DNA from: Micromonospora eburnea
GTDB lineage: Bacteria; Actinomycetota; Actinomycetes; Mycobacteriales; Micromonosporaceae
Length of the DNA stretch: 64,000 nucleotides
Direction: 5' to 3'
Assembly (NCBI RefSeq): GCF_900090225.1
Contig: NZ_FMHY01000002.1
Span: 5,022,001 to 5,086,000 of the forward strand
Part shown: positions 23,390-32,342 of the stretch, one piece after another
Layout: every line of letters begins with the position of its first letter
Position numbering within the stretch: the stretch's first letter is position 1
The notes under the pieces: model-generated
What the model saw: only the letters and a program-made list of their open reading frames with translations
Database searches by the model: none
What the model was told of the DNA's origin: nothing
Made by a program: the position numbers and the translations under genes

Positions 23390-25594
23390 TCAGCCGCGGC
23401 TGCGGCCCTGGAGCCAGCGCAGCAGGTTCGGGGACAGTTCCTGATCCTGCTGTTGCTGCTGTCGCCGCTGCGGAGGGACCTGTGGCTCCGGGCGCTGCGG
23501 GTTGCCGGCCAGCTCGTGGCTGGGCGCGGTGAAGTCCCGGACCGGCTTGCCGTCGACCGCCGTACGGATGATCCGGGCGACGGCGTCGATCACCTTGGCC
23601 TGCACGGCCGAGCCGACCAGGTCGGTCGAGTCGTCGGGGTTGGCCGCGATGCCGGCGACGGCCACCTGCGGGGTGAAGCCGACGAAGGTCTCGGTGGCGT
23701 TCTGCTCGGAGCTGCCGGTCTTGCCGGCGACGGGCCGGCCGACGATCCGGTCGACCGAGGTGGCCGTACCGCCGTTGCACTGCCCGTACGCGGACTGCTG
23801 GCCGACCGGGCAGCGGGCCGCGTCGGTGGCGGCCCGGGCCACGTCGGGGTCCAGGACCCGCTTGCAGGAGGGCTGCCCGACATCGACCTTCTCGCCGTTG
23901 GCGGCGGTCACCGAGACCACCGGCAGCGGGGTGCAGTACGTCCCCTCGGCCGCCACCGTGGCGTACGCGTTGGCCAGGTCGAGCGGGGTGGTGGCGGCCA
24001 CGCCCAGGGTGAACGCGCCCCAGTTGTCCGCGTTGTTCGCGGCGAAGGCGGCGTCGGAGGGGGCCCGGAAGGTGATGCCGAGCCGCTGTGCCATCTCCAC
24101 CGCCTTCTCCGGGCCGATCTGCTCGGCCAGCCAGACGAAGTACGTGTTCACGGAGCGGCCGAAGCCGTCCCACATCATCCGGTAGCCGTCCATCCACTGC
24201 GGGTTGGCGTTGGCCGGGCACCACTTGCCGCCGCAGTTGCCCTCGGCGTCCGAGGCGTAGCGGGTGGGCAGCTTGGCCGGGGCGTCGAAGCCGGTGGCGA
24301 GCGGCTTGCCGGCCTCCAGCGCGGCGAGCATGGTGAACAGCTTGAACGTCGAGCCGGCCTGGTAGCCGCTGACGCTGGCGCCGCCGGAGATCAACGGGTT
24401 GACGGTGTTCGGGTGGTTGGCCTGTCCGGCCGGGTTGTCGGCCAGGCTGTAGTGCCGGTTGACCGCCATGGCGAGCACCCGGCCGGTGCCCGGCTCGACC
24501 GCGGCGATCGGCAGGGCGCGCTTGTTGTCGTACCCGTAGACGGCGGTGGCCTGCTGCTGCGCGGTCTGCTGGATCTTCGGGTCCAGCGAGGTGACCACCG
24601 TGTAGCCGCCACGGCGTAGCGCCTGCTCGCGCTCCTCGACCGTGTCGCCGAAGGCCGGCTGGTCCAGCCACCAGCGGCGGAGGTAGTCGCAGAAGAAGCC
24701 CCAGTCGTCGTGCCCCTGGCCGACCGCGGTGCAGCCGTTGGGCTGCGCGGTGGGATGCAGGGTGAGCCGCTCGGCCTTGGCCGCGGCGGCCTGCTGCGCG
24801 GTGATCGCGCCGGTCTCGGCCATCGCGTCGAGGACGTACGCCCGGCGGGCGAGGGCCCGGTCCTGGTCCCCGTCGATCGGGCTGTACGCGTCGGGCGACT
24901 GGACCAGTCCGGCGAGCAGGGCCGCCTCGGCCAGGGTCAGTTGGGCGGGCGGCTTGCCGAAGTAGCGCTGGCTGGCCGCGGCGACGCCGTACGCCCCGGA
25001 GCCGAAGTACGCGATGTTTAGGTAGCCGTTGAGGATCTCGTCCTTGCTGAGGGTCTTCTCCAGGGCGTTGGCGTACCGGATCTCCTGGAGCTTGCGCCCG
25101 ATGGTCTGCTCGGTGGCGGCCTGCCGCTCCTCGGCGGTGCGGGTGGGGTCGGTCTTGAGCACGTTGCGGACGTACTGCATCGTCAGCGTGGAGCCGCCCT
25201 GCTCGGTGCCGCCGCCGGTGACGTTGGCGACCAGGGCACGGGCGAGGCCGCGCAGGTCGGCGCCGCCGTGGGAGTAGAAGCGGCGGTCCTCGGCGGCCAC
25301 GATCGCCTGCCGCATCACGGGGGCGATCTCGGCCAGCGGCACGTCGGTGCGGTTGACGTCGTAGAACGTCGTGATCAGGGTCTTGCCGTCGTTGGCGTAG
25401 AGGTAGGAGCGCTGGGGCTGGGCGGGGGTGCGCAGCGCGTCGGGCAGCTGCGCGTACGCGCCGAGGGCCGCCTTGGCGACGAACCCGCCGAGCAGGTTGC
25501 CGGGTAGGACGGCGACCGCGAGGACGAGCCCGGCGAGGACGCCGGCGAGCAGCACGGTGAGCAGCCGCGACAGCGGCGACCGGGGAGACGGCAT
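23390..25594 (-). CDS. class A penicillin-binding protein (transglycosylase/transpeptidase)
   Basis: A 734-residue bifunctional peptidoglycan synthase with a single N-terminal membrane anchor ('LLTVLLAGVLAGLVLAVAVL'). The GT51 glycosyltransferase domain shows 'EDRRFYSHGG' with the catalytic Glu, 'GGSTLTMQYVRN', and 'KLQEIRYANALEKTLSKDEILNGYLNIAYFG'-type motifs. The transpeptidase domain has STFK (catalytic Ser, near residue 400), SVN and KTG. The tail is Pro/Gln-rich and cytoplasmic or disordered. I prefer the ATG at 25594, next to the anchor and preceded by GGAG. A GTG at 25654 would add 20 residues. Expected to act on lipid II made with D-Glu. Confidence 0.93.
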   Translation of the reverse strand: MPSPRSPLSRLLTVLLAGVLAGLVLAVAVLPGNLLGGFVAKAALGAYAQLPDALRTPAQPQRSYLYANDGKTLITTFYDVNRTDVPLAEIAPVMRQAIVAAEDRRFYSHGGADLRGLARALVANVTGGGTEQGGSTLTMQYVRNVLKTDPTRTAEERQAATEQTIGRKLQEIRYANALEKTLSKDEILNGYLNIAYFGSGAYGVAAASQRYFGKPPAQLTLAEAALLAGLVQSPDAYSPIDGDQDRALARRAYVLDAMAETGAITAQQAAAAKAERLTLHPTAQPNGCTAVGQGHDDWGFFCDYLRRWWLDQPAFGDTVEEREQALRRGGYTVVTSLDPKIQQTAQQQATAVYGYDNKRALPIAAVEPGTGRVLAMAVNRHYSLADNPAGQANHPNTVNPLISGGASVSGYQAGSTFKLFTMLAALEAGKPLATGFDAPAKLPTRYASDAEGNCGGKWCPANANPQWMDGYRMMWDGFGRSVNTYFVWLAEQIGPEKAVEMAQRLGITFRAPSDAAFAANNADNWGAFTLGVAATTPLDLANAYATVAAEGTYCTPLPVVSVTAANGEKVDVGQPSCKRVLDPDVARAATDAARCPVGQQSAYGQCNGGTATSVDRIVGRPVAGKTGSSEQNATETFVGFTPQVAVAGIAANPDDSTDLVGSAVQAKVIDAVARIIRTAVDGKPVRDFTAPSHELAGNPQRPEPQVPPQRRQQQQQDQELSPNLLRWLQGRSRG

Positions 25595-25687
25595 GGACTC
25601 CAGATTGCCGCGAAAGCCACCAACCGACCAGCCCGCCAGGCAACTGTCAGCCACTTCACGGTGACCTCCCAGCCGCCCTTCCGCAGG

Positions 25688-26470
25688 TCAGCTGGGCGGG
25701 CGGACCACGCTGGCGGCCATCGCGTCGCGGGCGATGGCGGCGGGCACCAGGCGCCCGGAGCGGTAGCCGATGCCGAGCCCGGCGACCAGCGCGAAGATCG
25801 CCCCGAAGGTCTGCAACGAGCCGAGCAGCGCGCCGCCGAGGCCGAGCAGCGGGGCGGCGATCATCAGCATGATCCCGTCACCCCAGGAGAAGATCCCGGA
25901 CCGGGCCACCGACCATCCGGTGCACAACCATCCGATGGTGTAGCAGGTCGCGCCGGCCAGGACGAGGGTGCGCGCGGTGGTGCCGAAGACCGGCGCCTGC
26001 TCGTCCAGCCCGGCGAAGGGCAGCATCAGCACGACGCCGGCGATGCTGACCAGCAGCCCGGTCGCGGCGACCCGCCGGCTCCGGGTGGCGGCGAGCAGTC
26101 CGGTGAGCGCCAGCAGCGCGAGCAACCCGAGCCAGACCGCGGCCACCCAGCCCACCAGGTAGAGCTGGTTGCCGTCGGCCGGGTACGGGTCGTTGCCCAC
26201 CCCGCCGTCGCTGGCCATCGTCACCAGGCCGTAGAGGATCGCGTACGCGGGCAGCAGCCAGACCGCGGCGCGGGCGAACCGGCGTACCGACCAGGCCCAG
26301 CTCGCGTTGGTGGCCGGGGCGGCCGGCCCCGGCTCGGAGACGAACGGCAGCACCCCGAACCCGCCCCCGGTACGCCGGGAGCCGAGCGGTCCGACGGGAT
26401 CGTGCTCGCCGGGAACCGGTTCCCTGGAGAACAGTTCCTTGGAGAACAGGCTCTTCGCCGGTTCCTTCAT
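25688..26470 (-). CDS. integral membrane protein of unknown function
   Basis: A 260-residue protein with a hydrophilic N-terminal 70 residues followed by about six hydrophobic helices, including 'AAVWLLPAYAILYGLVTMA', 'LVGWVAAVWLGLLALLALTGLLAA' and 'LVSIAGVVLMLPFAGL'. I recognise no family. The helix content and loops without charged catalytic motifs suggest a structural or sensory membrane protein. It is transcribed toward the penicillin-binding protein gene, with 93 bp between its stop and that gene's start, so they may be cotranscribed. Confidence 0.75.
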   Translation of the reverse strand: MKEPAKSLFSKELFSREPVPGEHDPVGPLGSRRTGGGFGVLPFVSEPGPAAPATNASWAWSVRRFARAAVWLLPAYAILYGLVTMASDGGVGNDPYPADGNQLYLVGWVAAVWLGLLALLALTGLLAATRSRRVAATGLLVSIAGVVLMLPFAGLDEQAPVFGTTARTLVLAGATCYTIGWLCTGWSVARSGIFSWGDGIMLMIAAPLLGLGGALLGSLQTFGAIFALVAGLGIGYRSGRLVPAAIARDAMAASVVRPPS

Positions 26471-26618
26471 GCGTCACCTCGCTCCGCCGTCGGGCGGCGC
26501 GGGACGCGCTCGGCGCCCCGGTCCTGGTCACCACCCGTCCTTGAGACCGATGGTGGCAGGCACCGGGGCGCCGCATGAGACTTTCTCGCATTTGCCGCCC
26601 GAGATCGGACGGCCCCGC

Positions 26619-27731
26619 TCAGCCCCGCTCGCGCTGGTCCGAGGGGTCGTTGAGCAGGCTCTCCGGGGAGACCGGCTCGGGCGCCGGCAGACCCTGCTGC
26701 GGGACGTTGCCGCCGCCGGTGGCCTGCGCCTCGGCGACGCGTACCTCCTCGCGGATCTCCTGGGCGGCGCTGGCGGCGGCCTGCGCCGCCTCGGCGGCCT
26801 CCCGCTCCACCTCGCCGGCACCCTTGCTGGCCTCCGGCGACGGCACGTCGCCGACCATGTTGGCCAGCCCGCCGAGCGCGCCGCCCATCCCCTCCAGGGC
26901 CTTGGTCAGCTCGGCCGGGACGATCCAGACCTTGTTCGCCGAACCGTTGGCGATCTGCGGCAGCGCCTGGAGGTACTGGTAGGCGAGCACCTTCTGGCTC
27001 GGGTTGGCCTGGTGGATCGACTCGAAGACGGTCCGGATCGCCTTGGCCTGGCCCTCCGCCTGAAGGATCCGGGCCTGCCGGTCACCGTCGGCACGCAGCA
27101 CGGCGGCCTGCTTCTCACCCTCGGCGGTGAGGATCTGCGACTGCTTGAGACCCTCGGCGTTCAGGATCGCGGCACGGCGGTCCCGCTCGGCGCGCATCTG
27201 CTTCTCCATCGAGTCGCGGATGCTCGGCGGCGGCTCGATCGCCTTGATCTCGACCCGGGTGACCTTGATACCCCACCGGCCCGTGGTCTCGTCCAGCACG
27301 CCGGACAGGTGCCGGTTGATCTCCTCGCGGCTGGTCAGCGCCCGCTCCAGGTCCAGCGAGCCGATCACGTTACGCAGCGTGGTGACGGTGAGCTGCTCGA
27401 TGGCCTGGAGGAAGTTGGAGATCTCGTAGGTGGCCCGTACCGAGTCGACCACCTTGAAGTAGAGCACCGTGTCGATCGAGACGACCAGGTTGTCCGAGGT
27501 GATCACCGGCTGCGGCGGGAAGCTGACCACCTGCTCCCGCATGTCGACCTTGGTACGCACCGCGTCGATGTACGGCACGAGCAGGTTCAGACCCGGGTTC
27601 AAGGTCCGCTTGTACCGCCCCAGCCGCTCGACCACGTCCTGCCGCTGCTGCGGCACGATCCGCACCGCCTTGGCCAGCGTCACCACGACGATCACGGCAA
27701 TGGCGATCAACACGACCGCTGCAAACTCCAT
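26619..27731 (-). CDS. SPFH/band 7 domain protein (stomatin/prohibitin-like)
   Basis: A 370-residue flotillin-like scaffold protein. After one N-terminal hydrophobic helix ('FAAVVLIAIAVIVVVTLAKAV') comes the SPFH domain: 'VPQQRQDVVERLGRYKRTLNPGLNLLVPYIDAV...KVDMREQVVSFPPQPVITSDNLVVSIDTVLYFKV' and 'VIGSLDLERALTSREEINRHLSGVLDE'. A long Ala/Glu-rich coiled coil and a Pro/Glu tail follow. Such proteins assemble into membrane microdomain rings and pair with NfeD-type proteins, whose gene is directly upstream here. I prefer ATG 27731 (AAAGGTG upstream); GTG 27740 overlaps the NfeD stop as GTGA. Confidence 0.93.
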   Translation of the reverse strand: MEFAAVVLIAIAVIVVVTLAKAVRIVPQQRQDVVERLGRYKRTLNPGLNLLVPYIDAVRTKVDMREQVVSFPPQPVITSDNLVVSIDTVLYFKVVDSVRATYEISNFLQAIEQLTVTTLRNVIGSLDLERALTSREEINRHLSGVLDETTGRWGIKVTRVEIKAIEPPPSIRDSMEKQMRAERDRRAAILNAEGLKQSQILTAEGEKQAAVLRADGDRQARILQAEGQAKAIRTVFESIHQANPSQKVLAYQYLQALPQIANGSANKVWIVPAELTKALEGMGGALGGLANMVGDVPSPEASKGAGEVEREAAEAAQAAASAAQEIREEVRVAEAQATGGGNVPQQGLPAPEPVSPESLLNDPSDQRERG

Positions 27732-27736
27732 ACCGT

Positions 27737-28210
27737 TCACCTTTTCGTCTCGGGCAGTCCGCCCGGGGTGGAAATCTCGTCCTGCCAGACCAGGGCGGTC
27801 GCGCCCTGGACCTTTATCACCTGCACCCGCTCACCCACGGCGTAGCTCCGCGTCGCGTCGTACGCCCGAGCGGTCCACAACTCTCCGTCGATCTTGATCA
27901 TGCCGTGCCCGACATCGACCGGCTCCATCACCAGCGCCGACGTCCCCTCCAGCGCGTCAACGCCGAAGGACCGCTCACCGCCCTCCAGCGCCGCCTGCGC
28001 GTGCCGCCGGATGACCGGCCGGAGCAGCCCCACGCAGAGCGCGGAGACCACGGCGAAGACGAGCGCCTGGAGCGCGACCGGAGCGCCGAGCGCGGCGGCT
28101 CCGGCAGCGGCGAACGCGCCGGCCGCGAACATGATCAGGAACAGCGTCGTCGTAAAGATCTCGGCGACCGCCAACACCACACCCAGCACGATCCACAGCA
28201 CCGCGTCCAC
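27737..28210 (-). CDS. NfeD-like membrane protein
   Basis: A 157-residue protein with a hydrophobic N-terminal half of three to four helices ('VLWIVLGVVLAVAEIFTTTLFLIMFAAGAFAAAGAAAL', 'ALQALVFAVVSALCVGLL') and a C-terminal soluble OB-fold domain ('GMIKIDGELWTARAYDATRSYAVGERVQVIKVQGATALV'), the hallmark of NfeD proteins. It forms a two-gene operon with the SPFH gene, the standard arrangement for maintaining membrane microdomains. The start is GTG 28210, since the frame upstream is out of the hydrophobic pattern. Confidence 0.88.
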   Translation of the reverse strand: MDAVLWIVLGVVLAVAEIFTTTLFLIMFAAGAFAAAGAAALGAPVALQALVFAVVSALCVGLLRPVIRRHAQAALEGGERSFGVDALEGTSALVMEPVDVGHGMIKIDGELWTARAYDATRSYAVGERVQVIKVQGATALVWQDEISTPGGLPETKR

Positions 28211-28319
28211 CCCACGATCGTGACACGCCGAAGCGAATCCCACGAACCCGTCATGATCAGTAAGCTCGCCGTCGTGTTCCTCGGCGATGCCGAGGTGCGA
28301 CGCCGACGAGGAGACGACC

Positions 28320-29633
28320 ATGGCCCTGCTGCCCGAGACCGCCCGACGGATCGACGCGCTGGTCACCCAGGCCCAGGCCGAGGGACACGGCCCCTCGGCC
28401 GCCCTCGGGGTGATCCGCGGCGGCAGCCTCGCCCACCTCGCGCTCGCCGGCGACCACCCCACCCCCGACGCGGACCTTCAGTACCGGATCGGCTCGATCA
28501 GCAAGACCATGACCGCCGTGCTGGTGATGCAGCAGCGCGACGCCGGCCGGCTGGCCCTGGACGACCCGCTGGACAGGCACCTGCCCGGCACCCCGGTCGG
28601 CGCGCTCACCCTGCGCCAACTGCTCGGGCACGCCAGCGGCCTACAGCGCGAACCGGACGGCCGGTGGTGGGAGCGGACCGAGGGCGCCGACCTGGCCACC
28701 CTCGTCGCCGGGCTCACGCCCGACAAGATCGCCCACCCGCCGCACCACGTCTACCACTACTCCAACCTGGCGTACGGGCTGCTCGGCGGGGTGCTGGAGC
28801 GGATCACCGGGACGCCCTGGGCCGAGTTGCTCCGGGAGCGGATCCTCGAACCGCTGGGCATGCGGCGCACCACCTACCACCCCACCGAGCCGTACGCCCG
28901 GGGCTACGTGGTGCATCCGTGGCACGACACGCTGCGCGAGGAGCCGCGTACCGACACCGGGGCGATGGCGCCCGCCGGTCAGCTCTGGTCGACCGTCGCG
29001 GACCTGGCCCGCTGGGCGGCGTTCCTGGCCGACCCGGCCCCGGACGTGCTCGCCCCGGCCACGCTCACCGAGATGTGCGCGCCGGTGGTGATCAGCGACC
29101 TGGACTCGTGGACCAGCGGGCACGGCCTCGGCGTGGAGCTCTACCGGGTCGGCGACCGGGTGTACGTGGGCCACGGCGGCTCGATGCCCGGGTACGTGGC
29201 CGGTCTGGTGGTGCACCGGCCCAGCCGTACCGCGGTGGTCGACTTCGTCAACTGCTACGGGCTGCGTGCCGGGCACCACGTGGTCGAACTGGCCCGGCAG
29301 GTGCTCACCCTGGTGCTGGACGCCGAGCCGGCCCTGCCCGCCCCGTGGCGGCCGGCCGCCCCGCCGACGGCCGAAATCGCCGAGCTGACCGGCCGCTGGT
29401 GGTGGATGGGCGTGGAGTACGAGTTCCGCCCGGACCCGGCCGGTGACCTGGTGGGCGGCCCGCTCGGCCGGCCGGTGCTCCGGTTCACCCCGGAGGGCCC
29501 GGACCGGTGGCGGGGCCGCTCCGGCTCGCAGGACGGCGAGATCCTCACCGTGCTCCGGGACGAGGCCGGCCGCCCGGTGGCACTCGACCTCGCCACCTTC
29601 GTCTTCACCCGTACCCCGGACCAGGAGCCCTGA
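28320..29633 (+). CDS. serine hydrolase of the beta-lactamase/class C fold
   Basis: A 437-residue protein with the beta-lactamase-related (class C/esterase) pattern: nucleophile 'SISKTM' (SxxK), 'YHYSNLAYG' (YxN) and 'VGHGGSMPGY' (HxG replacing KTG). A C-terminal lipocalin-like domain ('GRWWWMGVEYEFRPDPAG...GRPVALDLATFVFTRTP') follows the catalytic part. No signal peptide is visible, so it is probably an intracellular esterase or D-aminopeptidase, not a resistance enzyme. The ATG at 28320 has GAGGAG before it. It converges on the DUF3097 gene with only 20 bp between. Confidence 0.88.
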   Translation: MALLPETARRIDALVTQAQAEGHGPSAALGVIRGGSLAHLALAGDHPTPDADLQYRIGSISKTMTAVLVMQQRDAGRLALDDPLDRHLPGTPVGALTLRQLLGHASGLQREPDGRWWERTEGADLATLVAGLTPDKIAHPPHHVYHYSNLAYGLLGGVLERITGTPWAELLRERILEPLGMRRTTYHPTEPYARGYVVHPWHDTLREEPRTDTGAMAPAGQLWSTVADLARWAAFLADPAPDVLAPATLTEMCAPVVISDLDSWTSGHGLGVELYRVGDRVYVGHGGSMPGYVAGLVVHRPSRTAVVDFVNCYGLRAGHHVVELARQVLTLVLDAEPALPAPWRPAAPPTAEIAELTGRWWWMGVEYEFRPDPAGDLVGGPLGRPVLRFTPEGPDRWRGRSGSQDGEILTVLRDEAGRPVALDLATFVFTRTPDQEP

Positions 29634-29653
29634 CCCCGGCGCCGCAGCACCGA

Positions 29654-30466
29654 CTACGCGGGCTCGGTCACGAAGTCGATCAAGCGCTCCATCGCGTTGA
29701 TCAGCGGCGTCTCCACGTCGGCGAAGGTGTTCACCCGGGACAGGATGTGCCGCCACATGTCCGCCGGCTCGGCCACCCCGAGGGCCGCGCAGACCCCCTC
29801 CTTCCAGGGCCGCCCGGGCGGCACCACCGGCCAGGCCGGGATGCCCAGCGCCCTCGGCCTCACCGCCTGCCACACGTCCACGTACGGGTGGCCGGTGACC
29901 AGGACGTGCGGTGAGGTGACGCCCGCCACGATCCGGCTCTCCTTCGAGCCCGGCACCAGGTGGTCGACGAGCACGCCGAGCCGGCGGCCCGGACCCGGTT
30001 CGAACGCGCGCACCTCGGCCGCCAGGGCGTCGATGCCGTCCAGCGGCTCCACCACCACGCCCTCGATGCGCAGGTCGTCGCCCCAGATCCGCTCCACGAG
30101 CGCCGCGTCGTGCACGCCCTCCACCCAGATCCGGCTGGCCTTGGCGACCCGCGCCCGGACGTTGTCCACGGCGATCGAGCCGGAGGCGGTCCGCCGCCGG
30201 GCCGCCGGCACCGGGGCACGGGTCTGCCGGCGCAGGGTGACCGGCCGGCCGTCGAGCAGGAACGCGGCGGGCAACAGCGGGAAGTTGCGCCGCCGGCCGT
30301 GCCGGTCCTCCAGCACCACCGCACCGGCCTCGAAGCCCACGACCGCGCCACAGAACCCGGAGTCCGCGTCCTCGACGACCAGGTCCAGCTCGGCGTCCAC
30401 CTCCGGGACTGCCTTCCGCCGCCGCCAGTCCCCCGCCAACACGTCTCCGCCATACCGCCCCGCCAT
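29654..30466 (-). CDS. DUF3097 family protein
   Basis: A 270-residue conserved actinobacterial protein. Recognisable blocks are 'WVEGVHDAALVERIWGDDLRIEGVVVEPLDG', 'LGVLVDHLVPGSKESRI', 'PHVLVTGHPYVDVW' and 'PPGRPWKEGVCAALG'. The WVEGxxD and VDHLVPGSK parts look like a Toprim-type metal site, so a nucleic-acid role is possible, but none is established. I chose the ATG at 30466 on the leaderless TAGCGT promoter instead of the GTG upstream inside it. Confidence 0.85.
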   Translation of the reverse strand: MAGRYGGDVLAGDWRRRKAVPEVDAELDLVVEDADSGFCGAVVGFEAGAVVLEDRHGRRRNFPLLPAAFLLDGRPVTLRRQTRAPVPAARRRTASGSIAVDNVRARVAKASRIWVEGVHDAALVERIWGDDLRIEGVVVEPLDGIDALAAEVRAFEPGPGRRLGVLVDHLVPGSKESRIVAGVTSPHVLVTGHPYVDVWQAVRPRALGIPAWPVVPPGRPWKEGVCAALGVAEPADMWRHILSRVNTFADVETPLINAMERLIDFVTEPA

Positions 30467-30473
30467 GTCGATC

Positions 30474-30479
30474 ACGCTA
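30474..30479 (-). promoter_or_regulatory. -10 element of the leaderless DUF3097 gene
   Basis: TAGCGT on the minus strand with seven bases to the ATG at 30466 and no Shine-Dalgarno. Confidence 0.5.
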
Positions 30480-30691
30480 ACCACCCACCCGCCGCACCAC
30501 CCGCCGACGCGCCGCCCCATCGCGTCGATCAGGGAGTTGTGCCGCCGAACATAAGCCGCGGACAGCGCGAAGCGGGCACCCTACCGCCATGATCGGCGCG
30601 GTAGCGCAGCGGAGGAAACGGGCGAAGGGAGTAGTTGGGGGCAGGCGACACCGCGGGTGCGGCAGTCGAGACAGGGGCGGTGGAGAGCACG

Positions 30692-30697
30692 TACCCT
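30692..30697 (+). promoter_or_regulatory. -10 element of the leaderless gene at 30704
   Basis: TACCCT is followed by six bases and the ATG at 30704. With the element at 30474-30479 it makes a divergent pair of leaderless promoters about 210 bp apart. Confidence 0.45.
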
Positions 30698-30703
30698 TTC
30701 GGC

Positions 30704-31498
30704 ATGTCCTCCCCCGCAGCGGGCGCGGCCACCCTGGCTCCGCGCCGGTCGAGCCGGTTCGTTGCCTGGGTACGCGCCTGGCGGGCCGGCCTGGTGCCCT
30801 TCGACGAGGTCGCTGACGAGATCGCCGGCGACGAGGAGCATCTGGTCGCGGACGCCCCCGGCGCCTGGACCGACCTGCCCCTGCGGGAGGCGCTGCCCAG
30901 CCTGGCGAAGCTCTCCCCGGACGAGATCCGCCTCGTGCTGCCCGCCCCGGGCGACCCGCGCGGGCTGCCCGGCCCCGGCGACTTCGCCGGCGCGGCGCTG
31001 CTCGCCGGAGAGGCGGTGGTGGCCAGCGGGCTCGGCCTTGTCCCGGAGGTACGCAGCCACACCTCCGGGTCGGGCATGACCTGGGAGACCGTGCTCTGGC
31101 GGGTGTACCCGCTGCCGGCCGACGCGCCCAAGGCGTCCCTCGCGGTGCCCGGCGCGGCAGAGGCGGAGGCCGAGCTGGCCGCCGTGCTCGCCGAGACGAC
31201 CGCCGCGCTCACCCGGCTCGACGTGGCCCAGTGGCGGCCCGAGCTGGCCGGCGCCCTCGCCGCGCTGCGCCGCCCCGACGGCGCCACCGACCTGCCGCCC
31301 GGATTCGACCCGCGGGCGCGCCGGCTGTTCGCCCGGGCGGCCGTGCTCGACCGGGTGCTCGCCCTGGCCGGGGAGAGCGCCCCGGGCGGCGCCGTGAACA
31401 CCTACGAGGCGCAGCAGCGGGACGCGGCGCTGCGCCCGCTGACCACCGCCTGCCGGCAGGCCCTGGTGGCCGCCTGCAACGCCCCGCTGCGCCCCTGA
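30704..31498 (+). CDS. conserved actinobacterial protein of unknown function
   Basis: A 264-residue soluble protein. Its N-terminal 'RSSRFVAWVRAWRAGLVPFDEVADEIAGDEEHLVADAPG' and central 'GSGMTWETVLWRVYPLP' look like a conserved actinomycete hypothetical. It is Ala/Leu-rich, mostly helical, with no catalytic motif, no signal peptide and no membrane segment. The start at ATG 30704 fits the leaderless promoter; an upstream in-frame GTG at 30635 lies before the promoter and is unlikely. It converges on the HAD phosphatase gene. Confidence 0.7.
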   Translation: MSSPAAGAATLAPRRSSRFVAWVRAWRAGLVPFDEVADEIAGDEEHLVADAPGAWTDLPLREALPSLAKLSPDEIRLVLPAPGDPRGLPGPGDFAGAALLAGEAVVASGLGLVPEVRSHTSGSGMTWETVLWRVYPLPADAPKASLAVPGAAEAEAELAAVLAETTAALTRLDVAQWRPELAGALAALRRPDGATDLPPGFDPRARRLFARAAVLDRVLALAGESAPGGAVNTYEAQQRDAALRPLTTACRQALVAACNAPLRP

Positions 31499-31532
31499 AC
31501 GCGGGCCGTCGGCGCGCCGGGCCCGCCGCGGC

Positions 31533-32312
31533 TCAGATCTCGTCGATCAGGTCGGCCACCGAGTTGACGATCCGCGACGGCCGGTACGGGTAGCGTTCCG
31601 CCTCCACCCGGGAGCTGATCCCGGTCAGCACCAGGATCGTCTCCAGGCCCGCCTCCAGCCCGCAGAGGATGTCGGTGTCCATCCGGTCGCCGATCATCGC
31701 GGTGCTCTCCGAGTGCGCGTCGATGGTGTTCAGCGCCGAACGCATCATCATCGGGTTCGGCTTGCCGACGAAGTACGGCTCCACCCCGGTCGCCTTCGAG
31801 ATCATCGCGGCCACCGAACCGGCGGCCGGCAGCGCGCCCTCGACCGACGGGCCGGTCGCGTCCGGGTTGGTGCAGATGAACCGGGCCCCGTCGTTGATCA
31901 GCCGGATCGCCTTGGTGATCGCCTCGAAGCTGTAGGTGCGGGTCTCCCCCAGCACCACGTAGTCGGGGGCGAAGTCGCTGAGCACGTACCCCACCGCGTG
32001 CAGGGCCGTGGTCAGCCCGGCCTCACCGATCGCGTACGCGGTGCCGCCCGGGCGCTGGTCGGCCAGGAACTGGGCGGTGGCCAGGGCCGACGACCAGATC
32101 GCCTCCTCCGGCACGTCCAGCCCCATCCGGGCCAGCCGGGCCTGCAGGTCACGCGGGGTGTAGATCGAGTTGTTGGTCAGCACCAGGAAGGGCTTGCCGG
32201 AGGTGCGCAGCTTCTTGATGAACTCGGGCGCGCCGGGCACCGGCTGGCCCTCGTGCACCAGCACGCCGTCCATGTCGGTGAGCCAGCTCTGCACCGGCTT
32301 GCGGTCTTGCAT
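31533..32312 (-). CDS. HAD-IIA family phosphatase (NagD-like)
   Basis: A 259-residue haloacid dehalogenase-type phosphatase. Motif I is 'WLTDMDGVLVHEG' with the nucleophile Asp and general acid Asp. Motif II is 'LVLTNNS', motif III is the Lys in 'VGKPNPMMM', and motif IV is 'MIGDRMDTDILCGLEAG'. The large C2 cap between motifs II and III is typical of the NagD/4-nitrophenylphosphatase subfamily, which dephosphorylates sugar or nucleotide phosphates. It is 30 bp downstream of hemH on the same strand and could be cotranscribed. Confidence 0.92.
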   Translation of the reverse strand: MQDRKPVQSWLTDMDGVLVHEGQPVPGAPEFIKKLRTSGKPFLVLTNNSIYTPRDLQARLARMGLDVPEEAIWSSALATAQFLADQRPGGTAYAIGEAGLTTALHAVGYVLSDFAPDYVVLGETRTYSFEAITKAIRLINDGARFICTNPDATGPSVEGALPAAGSVAAMISKATGVEPYFVGKPNPMMMRSALNTIDAHSESTAMIGDRMDTDILCGLEAGLETILVLTGISSRVEAERYPYRPSRIVNSVADLIDEI

Positions 32313-32342
32313 GTGTCGTCCCCAGGGGTGTCGGGAGATCGG

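Noticed and set aside
23265..25643. 792-codon minus-strand open frame overlapping the penicillin-binding protein gene
   Set aside because: It is an Arg/Gly/Pro-rich shadow frame, typical of high-GC coding DNA. The other frame has complete GT51 and transpeptidase motifs.
28320..29633. Antibiotic resistance beta-lactamase
   Set aside because: It lacks a signal peptide and has HGG in place of KTG. It fits the esterase/D-aminopeptidase-like group, so a resistance call is not supported.
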